From the NCBI RefSeq assembly GCF_019091455.1, contig NZ_JAGXJN010000020.1, forward strand, positions 17,623 through 81,622: 64,000 nt of DNA. The letters are read 5' to 3'. This stretch comes from Chitinophaga sp. GbtcB8 (GTDB lineage Bacteria > Bacteroidota > Bacteroidia > Chitinophagales > Chitinophagaceae). The position numbers and the translations under genes were made by a program. The notes under the pieces were generated by a model. That model did no database searches and was not told the origin of the DNA. It saw only the letters and a program-made list of their open reading frames with translations. Shown piece by piece: positions 52,507 to 60,682 of this stretch (positions are counted from its first letter, which is position 1; every line of letters begins with the position of its first letter).

Positions 52507-53256
52507 TTAAAAGCCGATAGAATTGCCGCCATCTACCGGCATTATGATCCCGGTAATGTAGCGCGCCGCATCTGTGGCCAGGAACAGGGCTGCTGCTCCT
52601 ATATCAGAAGGCTGCCCCAGCTCGCCCATGGGGGTTCTGCCCATTGCTTTTCCCATTCGTTCCGGATCAGTGTTCAATGCTTTGGCGCTCATTTCAGTAG
52701 CAATAAAACCGGGTGCAATGCAGTTAATGCGGATGCCTTTGGGTGAAAGCTCAGTGGCCATGGCCCGGGTCATGCCTTCAATGGCCGACTTGGAGGCGGT
52801 ATAGGCAATTACCTTTGGAATGCCGTATTGCGAAGCCATTGAGCTGATATTAATGATGCTGCCCTTTATATTGTTTTCCAGCATGTGCCGGATCACTTCT
52901 CTTGAAATAATGAAAACAGCCGTAACATTGGTATGCAGTACATTTTGAAAGTCTTCATCCGTTACATCGGTAAATTCCTTTTTCATGTTAATGCCGGCAT
53001 TGTTCACCAGGATATCGATCCGGCCATGCTTCTCAATAATACCGTTTATCAGCCCGGGGATGGCGGCAAAATCGTCCAGGTCGCAGGTAAGGGCTTCGCA
53101 TAGAGGACCAAGCTTTTCTTTTGCTGCGTTAAGTTTCTGGGTATTCCGGCCTACAATAATGGTGTGGATGCAGTGCTGTACGAATTTTTCTGCGATGGCC
53201 AGGCCAATACCGGATCCGCCGCCTGTTACAATTGCAATCTTTGATTGTGTATTCAT
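52507..53256 (-). CDS. SDR oxidoreductase (gluconate-5-dehydrogenase/KduD-like)
   Basis: 249 residues. Classical SDR: TGGGSGIG (11-18), NNAG near 86, catalytic serine in INISSMASQYG, Y-x3-K in AYTASKSA, and C-terminal IMPVDGGNSIGF. The middle (INMKKEFTDVTDEDFQNVLHTN) resembles gluconate 5-dehydrogenase and 2-keto-3-deoxygluconate oxidoreductase. Behind an alpha-glucuronidase it probably reduces a keto-uronate or a related sugar acid released from the glycan. It lies 39 bp after the GH67 stop in the LacI operon. Confidence 0.82.
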   Translation of the reverse strand: MNTQSKIAIVTGGGSGIGLAIAEKFVQHCIHTIIVGRNTQKLNAAKEKLGPLCEALTCDLDDFAAIPGLINGIIEKHGRIDILVNNAGINMKKEFTDVTDEDFQNVLHTNVTAVFIISREVIRHMLENNIKGSIINISSMASQYGIPKVIAYTASKSAIEGMTRAMATELSPKGIRINCIAPGFIATEMSAKALNTDPERMGKAMGRTPMGELGQPSDIGAAALFLATDAARYITGIIMPVDGGNSIGF

Positions 53257-53295
53257 GCTCGTTTTTGTGTTGTATTACGTGGAAACTGTGCCTGT

Positions 53296-55431
53296 TTATC
53301 CATTCCCCGGTGCATATGGAAAATGCAGCCCCTTGTAGTATTCCAGCGTGCGGTCAGGCTGTTCATACTGGCCGGGGATGGGCATTTTGGAAAAGGTTTG
53401 GAAGTACAGCAGGCAGGCATTGCGCCACCAGGTAGCTTCCTTTACCTGGATGGTCAATAACATCTGCACCTGTTTAAAACGTTCTTTATCCACCCGCCCC
53501 TCCAGCGTATTCCATTGTTGCTGCATTGTCTTTGCAGCAGCAACCCCGGAATAATAACGGTAGCATAATTCCTCCCACAGTGTTCTGCCGGACTTCATTT
53601 TAAAATTCCAGGGAACGTGATGGAACCACAGCAGGAACGCTTCCGGCGTTGTATGCACGTCCTGGAACCTTTGCTGCATGCCTGGTGCATATTGCGCCAG
53701 CGCATTGCTGCCGGAGGCTGTTCTGTCAAAGCCCAGCCCCACAGTGTCTGCGCGGTGATAGTATACCGGGTTCCAGTCAGGCCTTCCGGCATTGGTGATC
53801 CAGGGCGCCGGGCCATAATGATGCCCCGTGCCCATAATATGATGAAGGCCAAGCGGTGTCATATAATTCACCATGGCTTCATATGAGGAGAGCATTATTT
53901 TTTTTGTAGTGGCCACCAGCACTGTATCACAGCTAAAGGTTTGTTTGATCCACTCATCCGCTATTTGTGCGGGGCTAAGCTCATAGTTCCAGGCCAGCCT
54001 GCCGAATGCATACCAGTTAGCCTGCCCAAACGGATGCCCGGTCCAGTTACGGTCGTTGCCTATGTTTGCTACACCTGCAATGCCGGTTTGCGGGTAATGA
54101 TGCAGGTCGCCATCTATTACACGGGCCACGGTAGCGCCTTTGCCTCCCTGGTAGGTATCTGTTTCCAGCACTTCTTTAAACAGGGGCGCTTCATATACCA
54201 GCTGTGTGGACTGTCCCAGGTACTCCTGCGTTATCTGGAACTACATCATGAGCGGCGTTTTGGGCATAGCGCCAAAAAGCGGCGAAACAGGTTCCCTGGG
54301 TTGAAAGTCAATAGGCCCATTCTTTACCTGCAGCAGCACATTTGCGCGGAATTGCCCATCCAGCGGTTTAAATTCATTATAAGCCTGTTTAAAACGGTCT
54401 TCCGGTGATGCATTGCTGTATACGAATGCCCGCCACATTACAATGCCTCCATAAGGCGCCACTGCATCAGCCAGCATATTAGCGCCATCTGCGTGTGTAC
54501 GCTGGTAGCTCTGCGGTCCTGGCTGCCCTTCTGAATTGGCTTTCACCAGGAGGCCGCCAAAGTCCGGTATCAGCTGGTAGATCTCTTTTGCTTTTGTATT
54601 CCACCAGGCCTTTACGGTATCGTTCAGGGGATCAGCGGTGCTTAGCTTACCAATCTCGATAGGCGCGCTGAACCGGGCGGTCAGGTACACCTTAATTCCA
54701 TAGGGGCGGAACACATCGGCCAGTGCTTTTACTTTTAATAAATAATCTTTCGTAAGCACCAGCGCATTGGCATTTACATTGGTCAATACGGTTCCATTAA
54801 TGCCAATGGAGGCATTGGCCCGGGCATAGTCAATATAACGTTGATCAATATACTCCGGCAGCGTATGCCAGTTCCAGATGGAAATGCCTGCATAACCTCT
54901 TTCCACAGAGCGGTTAAGATTATCCCAATGGTTTAAGATGCGGTGCTGGATCCGGGGAACGCTCGTAATATCAAGCTGTTCAAGGCTTTGGCCGGTTTGT
55001 AAGAGCCGCAGAAAATGAAACACACCATATAATATGCCGGTGTCAGTATTAGCTGTTATAATAATGCTGCGCTTTGTACTGTTAATATAAAAACCTTCTT
55101 TTCCCAGGTCTTCATATTTAACCGCTAAGGCGGGCGGGTTAAGCGGGGCATGCGCTTTTGTGAAAATGAGCAGGGAGCTGGCGGATGCATTGTTACCCGC
55201 ATTTATCTTCTTATCCAGCAGGCCTTCCAGGCCCGCAAGCAGTTCCTGCCTGGCAGCATCCAGTACAGGAGTGCCGGCCGGGAAATAAATAGTATTAATC
55301 TGGTTAAGATAGGTGTGCAATAGCTTTGAGTTAACAATCTTATCATAACGTAACCAAAGCCTGTAGCCATCTTCAGCTATGGCGGCGCGGAAATACAGCA
55401 GCAGGAAAAAAAGAAGGGACCATCGTTTCAT
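53296..55431 (-). pseudogene. GH67 alpha-glucuronidase interrupted by one in-frame TAG
   Basis: The frame from ATG 55431 (signal MKRWSLLFFLLLY...IAED) runs to a TAG at 54243-54241, then continues in the same frame to the normal stop at 53296. Numbered from the ATG seven codons further upstream (55452), the stop is codon 404 and the full length about 718, normal for GH67. The catalytic residues are E308 (NSEGQPG), D382 (PIDFQ) and E410 (ITQEY); their spacings of 74 and 28 fit GH67. The premature stop falls six codons before E410, so the first piece alone cannot be active. The family has Glu at the stop position in my recollection (MMEFQITQEY), so GAG to TAG is the simplest change. It may be a real mutation or a sequencing error. 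Confidence 0.85.
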
Positions 55432-55448
55432 GTGGAATTTTTTATAGA

Positions 55449-56495
55449 TCAATGACCTGCCGGACCTTTAAGTGACGACTGCCGTACAATCAGGTCAGAA
55501 CGGAGGATAATGGTAGTCGTATTATTTATTTGCGAGGTACTGTTAAGATGGTTCACCAGCAGCCGGCCGGCCACCTCGCCCATTTCAAAGCCTGAGTAGG
55601 CGATCGTGGTCAGCTTCGGCTCTATCACCGTTGACATGGGATCATTGTTAAAACCTACAAAGGCTATCTGCTCCGGGATGCGTATGCCCTTTTCCTTAAG
55701 CGCTATCATGCAACCAATTGCGCAGCTGTCGTTGGCCACAAAGATGCCATCTGGCAGCGGTTTCATTTTCAGGATCTTTTCAGCGCTCTCATAACCTGCC
55801 TCCTGGGTAAGATTGGTAACGATCACATTTTCTTCCCTGAATTTGATCTTTGCATCCTCCAGGGCGCTCTTGTACCCCGCCAGGCGGTCCTTATACACGT
55901 TTTGCATGGGAGGGGCCGTAATGTGAACGATCTTTTTGCAATGCTGCTCTATCAGGTGTTTGGTAGCATCATAGGCAGCCTGGTAATTATCTATCAGGAT
56001 GCTGGTGGCGCTCCGGTGTGGTTTTACGCGGTCGAAAAAAATGACCGGTGTTTTTTTCCGGAAGAATTTATCAAAGTGGTCAAGTGTATTTGTATCGTAG
56101 GCCAGGGACACCATCAGGCCGTCAACCCGGCTGTTAAACATGGCTTCGGCGCTGTCAGCTTCTTTACGGGCCGATTCTGATGACTGGCTGATTAACAGCG
56201 AGTAACCATGCTCGTTAGCCATCAGCTCAATGCCCGCGATAACGGATGACATAAAATGGCTGTTCAGACGGGGAACGATCACGCCAATGGTCTGTGTTTT
56301 CTGGCTGCGGAGGTTACCGGCAAAGTGATTGCGGCGGTAGCCTACTTCGTCTGCCAGCTCAAAGATCTTCTTTTTCGTTTTGGCGCTGATCCTGGGGTGG
56401 TCCTGCAGGGCGCGGCTCACCGTAGCCGGGGATATCTTTAGTCTTTTGGCAATATCATAGATCGTTATTTCTTTATCTTCTTTCCCATTTGTCAT
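55449..56495 (-). CDS. LacI-family transcriptional repressor of PUL 2
   Basis: 348 residues from ATG 56495 (MTNGKEDKEITIYDIAKRL); a longer frame would overlap the operator and is rejected. The LacI HTH and hinge lie at about 10-65 (ITIYDIAKRLKISPATVSRALQDHPRISAKTKKKI). The periplasmic-binding-protein-like effector domain follows (TIGVIVPRLNSHFMSSVIAGIE, then FFDRVKPH). It is first in a leftward operon with GH67 and SDR, 17 bp before the GH67 start. The operator 52 bp upstream suggests self-control and control of the divergent GH2 gene and SusC. Confidence 0.93.
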   Translation of the reverse strand: MTNGKEDKEITIYDIAKRLKISPATVSRALQDHPRISAKTKKKIFELADEVGYRRNHFAGNLRSQKTQTIGVIVPRLNSHFMSSVIAGIELMANEHGYSLLISQSSESARKEADSAEAMFNSRVDGLMVSLAYDTNTLDHFDKFFRKKTPVIFFDRVKPHRSATSILIDNYQAAYDATKHLIEQHCKKIVHITAPPMQNVYKDRLAGYKSALEDAKIKFREENVIVTNLTQEAGYESAEKILKMKPLPDGIFVANDSCAIGCMIALKEKGIRIPEQIAFVGFNNDPMSTVIEPKLTTIAYSGFEMGEVAGRLLVNHLNSTSQINNTTTIILRSDLIVRQSSLKGPAGH

Positions 56496-56546
56496 ATGAT
56501 CTGTTATGAGAGTTATTAGGCTAATGTAGAAATAATTTGGAAAAAA

Positions 56547-56562
56547 TGCGCAATCGGTTGCA
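56547..56562. promoter_or_regulatory. LacI-type operator between lacI and GH2
   Basis: TGCGCAATCGGTTGCA, identical to the inverse of the SusC operator. It is 52 bp from the lacI ATG and 71 bp from the GH2 ATG. On the plus strand its TTG precedes a TATTATTG (-7-like, one mismatch, 56583-56590) at a slightly long 22-bp spacing, giving a plausible GH2 promoter. Confidence 0.8.
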
Positions 56563-56632
56563 TGTTTTTCAAAAAATGCCTGTATTATTGGAGTACAATT
56601 TTCCGCTGATCTCAATTCCGAAATTTCACATT

Positions 56633-59392
56633 ATGATTGTTTTGTTTGAGCTTTTCCATCCCAAGAGACGTTTTAATGGCTTACTGGTACTGCTGCTGGC
56701 CTTTAGCCAGGCAGCAGCAGCGCAGCATACGGACACCAGGCAAACGCCTGCACGGGAGCGGATTCTGCTCAATGAAGGATGGAAATTTTACAGGTACGAT
56801 CCCGCAACAACAGCAGATAGCCTGATCTATGATGTACGGCCCGAGATCAAAGAAAGTAAGGACGATGGGCCAGCCGACGCAAGACCAACAGAAGCCGCCC
56901 GCATTGCAGCTACCCGCAGCATCCTCAAACCCTGGATCATGCCCACGGGAAATAATTTTATAAAAGATCATGCCAAAAGATATAAAAGGCCGGAGGGCAA
57001 CCCCGGAGATAATTTTGCATTTGTTCAAAGCAATTTTAACGATCAAACCTGGGAAACAGTAGACCTGCCGCATGACTGGGCTATTAAAGGACCTTTTTAT
57101 AAAGGAGAGGGAACACCTGTTGGCGGAGGTATGGGCCGCCTGCCCGTGCAGGGCGTGGCATGGTACAGGAAGGCGATTGATATTCCTGCTGCAGATGCAG
57201 GCAAAAATATTTTTTTGGATGTGGATGGCGCTATGTCATATGCCATGGTTTGGCTGAATGGTAAGCTGGTGGGCGGCTGGCCCTATGGTTACGCTTCCTG
57301 GCGTGTAGACCTTACGCCTTATATTATCCCGGGCGCAAAAAATCAACTGGCCATCCGGGTGGACAATCCCGCAAACTCCGCGCGATGGTACCCGGGTGCA
57401 GGCATTTACCGGAATGTGTGGCTGGTGAAAACAAACCCAGTGCATGTTGGCCAATGGGGCACCACTGTTATTACCCGCAGCATTTCCCCGGCAGCTGCCA
57501 CCCTTGAGCTGAAAACAATCATCGATAACAATTCCGGAACAGCTGTAAATGCAGCTATAACTACGCAGGTATACCTTGCAAACACAGATGGGCGCAAAAC
57601 CGGCCAGCCCATTGCACAGCTGCCGGCGCAGCAGGCAATGGTTCCATCATCTGCCAGCGACACTGTTTCCGGAATGCTTACGATCCCGCATCCCGAATTA
57701 TGGGGCCCCCTGCCACAACAAGTCCCGCATCGTTATGTTGCCATCACCACCGTTTCCGCTAAGGGTAAGGTTCTGGATAAGTATGAAACTGTTTTTGGCA
57801 TCCGTGATGTACGCTTTGATCCTGAAAAGGGCGTTTTCATTAATGGTGAGCGCATCAACATTCAGGGAGTTAACCAGCATCATGATCTTGGCGCGCTGGG
57901 CGCAGCATTTAATGAACGGGCCGCAGCGCGGCAGCTGATGCTGCTGCGTGAAATGGGCTGTAACGCTATTCGTATGTCGCACAACCCGCCGGCCCCGGAG
58001 CTCTTGAACTTAACAGACAAATTGGGCTTCCTGGTGATAGATGAAGTGTTTGATTCCTGGGAATTAAAGAAAACACCGCATGATTTTCACCTGATCTTTC
58101 CTGAATGGCATGAGCAGGATCTGCGCGCCATGATCCGCCGCGATCGCAACCATCCCTCCGTGATCATATGGAGCTTTGGTAATGAGGTAGGGGAGCAATA
58201 CACCGGTGAAAAAGGCGCGGCAACAGCAAAGGAATTATATACCATTACCAAAGAGGAAGATCCCGGCCGCCCCGCCACCATTGCCATGAATTACGCCAAA
58301 CCTGATATGCCCATAACAGCAGTGCCGGACATTATAAGCCTGAACTACCAGGGTGAGGGGATCCGCAATGGCGGCGCGTATGCAGGTTTAAAAGGTATCA
58401 GCACACCGCCGCTTTTTCCTGCCTTTCACAACAAGTTCCCGGGTAAGATGATCCTGAGTACGGAGAATGCATCTGCTTTAAGCAGCCGCGGTGAATACCT
58501 GTTCCCTGTTTTTAGTGGCAACAGTGCGCCGGTAAGGGATACAATGGGCGGCAGCTCAAAAATACAGCAGGTGAGCGCCTATGAATTATACTCCGTGGAT
58601 TTTGGTTCCTCTGCAGACAAAGTTTTTGCTACCATGGACCAGCATCCTTTTGTAGCAGGAGGTTTTGTATGGACCGGTTGGGATTACCTGGGTGAGCCTA
58701 CACCTTATTATTCGGCCCGCAGCTCTTACAGCGGCATCATAGACCTGGCCGGGTTTAAAAAAGACCGTTTCTATCTTTATCAATCTTATTGGCGCCCGGA
58801 CCTGCCAATGGCGCATCTTTTGCCGCATTGGAACTGGCCCGGCCGCATAGGCCAGGTTACGCCGGTGCACGTATTTACTTCCGGTGATGAGGCTGAATTA
58901 TTTCTCAACGGGAAATCCCTTGGCAAAAAGAAAAAGGGATTGCATGAATACCGTATCCGCTGGGATGATGTAAAGTATACCCCGGGTGAGCTGAAGGTAG
59001 TGGCATATAAAAATGGTAAGCAATGGGCGGAAGATATAGTTAAAACAACAGGAACGGCCTTTCAGCTTAAACTGTCTGCAGACCATACCTCGCTTCAAAC
59101 CAATGGCAGTGACCTTGCATTCATCACCGTACGGGTAACCGATAAGAACGGGCTAATGGTACCGCAGGCTAAAAACCTGCTTAGCTTTTCCATTGAAGGG
59201 CCTGGGGAGATTGTAGCAACAGATAATGGCGATGCATCCAGCCTTGTATCATTTGCTTCAACGGAGCGGGAGGCCTTTAATGGCTTATGCCTGCTGATCG
59301 TTCGTGCAAAACGCGGCATGCCGGGAGCTATAAAGATAAAAGCGAAGTCTGTTGGATTGCAGGGGGCAGAAATTTTATTAACAGGCAAATAA
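56633..59392 (+). CDS. Secreted GH2 family glycoside hydrolase (beta-galactosidase-like)
   Basis: 919 residues from ATG 56633 (MIVLFELFHPKRR); a longer frame would start inside the operator. Signal near 14-31 (GLLVLLLAFSQAAAAQ). GH2 order: sugar-binding jelly roll (about 130-265, WETVDLPHDWAIKGPF and YPGAGIYRNVWL), Ig-like domain, TIM barrel with acid/base E518 (WSFGNEV) and nucleophile E611 (ILSTENAS), and C-terminal beta-domains with DUF4982-like VHVFTSGDEAELFLNGKSLG and an Ig-like ending. An extra segment of about 60 residues (75-135) precedes the first domain. Substrate could be a beta-galactoside or beta-glucuronide; context is PUL 2. Confidence 0.9.
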   Translation: MIVLFELFHPKRRFNGLLVLLLAFSQAAAAQHTDTRQTPARERILLNEGWKFYRYDPATTADSLIYDVRPEIKESKDDGPADARPTEAARIAATRSILKPWIMPTGNNFIKDHAKRYKRPEGNPGDNFAFVQSNFNDQTWETVDLPHDWAIKGPFYKGEGTPVGGGMGRLPVQGVAWYRKAIDIPAADAGKNIFLDVDGAMSYAMVWLNGKLVGGWPYGYASWRVDLTPYIIPGAKNQLAIRVDNPANSARWYPGAGIYRNVWLVKTNPVHVGQWGTTVITRSISPAAATLELKTIIDNNSGTAVNAAITTQVYLANTDGRKTGQPIAQLPAQQAMVPSSASDTVSGMLTIPHPELWGPLPQQVPHRYVAITTVSAKGKVLDKYETVFGIRDVRFDPEKGVFINGERINIQGVNQHHDLGALGAAFNERAAARQLMLLREMGCNAIRMSHNPPAPELLNLTDKLGFLVIDEVFDSWELKKTPHDFHLIFPEWHEQDLRAMIRRDRNHPSVIIWSFGNEVGEQYTGEKGAATAKELYTITKEEDPGRPATIAMNYAKPDMPITAVPDIISLNYQGEGIRNGGAYAGLKGISTPPLFPAFHNKFPGKMILSTENASALSSRGEYLFPVFSGNSAPVRDTMGGSSKIQQVSAYELYSVDFGSSADKVFATMDQHPFVAGGFVWTGWDYLGEPTPYYSARSSYSGIIDLAGFKKDRFYLYQSYWRPDLPMAHLLPHWNWPGRIGQVTPVHVFTSGDEAELFLNGKSLGKKKKGLHEYRIRWDDVKYTPGELKVVAYKNGKQWAEDIVKTTGTAFQLKLSADHTSLQTNGSDLAFITVRVTDKNGLMVPQAKNLLSFSIEGPGEIVATDNGDASSLVSFASTEREAFNGLCLLIVRAKRGMPGAIKIKAKSVGLQGAEILLTGK

Positions 59393-59528
59393 ACCGGCTT
59401 AAGTCCGTTTCAACCATGTTTTTGTCCGCTTCAGGGATAAACCATTTAACCGTATAACCATACACGTTTACCTTTGAGCTTATTAAGGTTTTTACAGTAG
59501 TGTAACAGTTGTAGGTTTTAACAAATTT

Positions 59529-59548
59529 GCCCGGTAGTCTTACCGGGC
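59529..59548 (+). terminator. Intrinsic terminator after GH2
   Basis: GCCCGGTA, loop GTCT, TACCGGGC, followed by GTTGTTGTTT: a perfect 8-bp stem with a T-rich tail, 137 bases after the GH2 stop. Nothing else was seen in the 224-bp gap. Confidence 0.75.
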
Positions 59549-59616
59549 GTTGTTGTTTATGCAGGCGTTTTTATCTTTTTTATGCCAGCTTGGGGGAAAC
59601 CATAGCAGCGGCGGCG

Positions 59617-60006
59617 CTAATATTCCAGTTGGGATTGAATGCTCCTGGTATCGATCAGGGACCACACTTCAGCGATCTTTCCGCCTTTCAGCTGGTAAAA
59701 AACATGTTCTGAAAAAGAGATCTTTTTGCCGTTAGGGCGGAAGCCAAGAAATTCGTCTTGAGGTGTGCAGTCAAATTTTATCCGGCATGCAATAGTATCA
59801 TCTTTAACAACAAGCAGGTGTACATCAAAGTACAGATCCGGTATCGCAGCAATATCCCCGGCAATGAGGTTTTGATAGTCAGTGCGTGTCATTGCTTCGC
59901 CGTTATAGGTCAGCTTTTCCTGAACAAATTCACTAAGATCATCCAGGCGGCGCTCATTCAGAAAACTGATATAACGCAGGTAATGTGCTTCGTTTGCTGT
60001 TGCCAT
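59617..60006 (-). CDS. SnoaL-like/ester-cyclase family protein
   Basis: 129 residues. Compact alpha+beta-barrel fold of the SnoaL/NTF2-like type: N-terminal helix (NEAHYLRYISFLNERRLDDLSEFV), YQNLIAGDIAAIPDLYFDVHLLVVKDDTIACRIKF in the middle and KISFSEHVFYQLKGGKIAEVWSLID at the end. Members include polyketide cyclases and many small proteins with unknown substrates, so no reaction is assigned. The start is preceded by a 14-bp perfect palindrome in its upstream region. Confidence 0.72.
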   Translation of the reverse strand: MATANEAHYLRYISFLNERRLDDLSEFVQEKLTYNGEAMTRTDYQNLIAGDIAAIPDLYFDVHLLVVKDDTIACRIKFDCTPQDEFLGFRPNGKKISFSEHVFYQLKGGKIAEVWSLIDTRSIQSQLEY

Positions 60007-60064
60007 GATCAGAGGTTTAATTTTGAATAATAAACTTTGATCACAAACATCAGACCATAGCAGT

Positions 60065-60078
60065 TATGGTTAACCATA
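60065..60078. promoter_or_regulatory. 14-bp perfect palindrome upstream of SnoaL-like gene
   Basis: TATGGTTAACCATA, perfectly symmetrical, 59-72 bp upstream of the ATG at 60006. This is a likely dimeric regulator site; no cognate regulator is adjacent. Confidence 0.4.
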
Positions 60079-60131
60079 TTGAATGATCCGGGCTTTTCAG
60101 TGTTCATTTTTGAGCGCTATTCCAGGTATTA

Positions 60132-60554
60132 TTACATATTAGTACCCCTGACCACCAGTTTTTTGATATCAACAGGATTATTATTAACAAGCATTGTTTT
60201 GATTTCAACACCTTTGCTCAGATCTTCAGGCAATACTGCAACATTACGCATGGCTTGCCCCTGGTAGAGATTTGGATAGAGCTTGAAAACTACCTGCTTA
60301 AGCGTATCGGGGCTATTATTCGTGTAATCAACAGCTACATTCCCTGACAGTACATTTGTAATTGGATCAAATGTTACCCTGATCATGTAGCTTCCTTTGT
60401 TTTGCCAGTAGGCTTTGCCGGGGGATCCACTGGCATCCCGGGTGTGTTCCAGGTAAGCCTTTTTAAAATTGACGGCAACGGGCAGCTGCTGCTGTCCCAT
60501 TGCCATAGTAATACCCAGAACGGTGAAAAGAAAAGTAAGGCTGAAATAATGCAT
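60132..60554 (-). pseudogene. N-terminal remnant of an M1-family metallopeptidase-like gene
   Basis: A 140-residue frame with a signal (FSLTFLFTVLGITMAMGQ). The mature part, including YWQNKGSYMIRVTFDPITNVLSGNVAVDY and NNSPDTLKQVVFKLYPNLYQ, resembles the N-terminal domain of Bacteroidota M1 aminopeptidases, normally 600 residues or more. It stops after RGTNM; the HExxH zinc domain is absent and no downstream continuation exists before the SnoaL-like gene. In another frame the next codons read IIPGIALKNEH before a stop, consistent with a small frameshift, but the rest is missing. It is probably decayed; a standalone small protein cannot be excluded. Confidence 0.6.
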
Positions 60555-60566
60555 GGACTTTAAAGA

Positions 60567-60617
60567 TACGGATTGCCAATCCGTAATTCAAACTGTCCGT
60601 GACCGGCCGCCGGTTAC
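60567..60617. repeat. Two adjacent inverted repeats upstream of the M1 remnant
   Basis: TACGGATTG-C-CAATCCGTA (60567-60585), a 19-bp dyad with a one-base centre, and GTGACCGG-CCG-CCGGTTAC (60599-60617), with one mismatch. Between two leftward genes they could be regulator sites, or the second a terminator stem for the ThuA gene. No T-run follows. Confidence 0.4.
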
Positions 60618-60682
60618 CCGTATCCGTAACAGCTACCTAAAACTTTTGCTGATACGCCTGGTTCAAAACAGTTTCTGGCGCC

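Noticed and set aside
52244..52510. 88-codon rightward frame in the PUL 2 control region
   Set aside because: It runs against the SDR end, covers operator-like and hairpin sequence, and its product is low in recognisable structure.
54241..54243. TAG in the GH67 gene as genetic recoding (amber read as an amino acid)
   Set aside because: Ordinary genes in the window (GH30, AhpD-like) use TAG as their stop, and no pyrrolysine-type genes are seen; nonsense or sequencing error is simpler.
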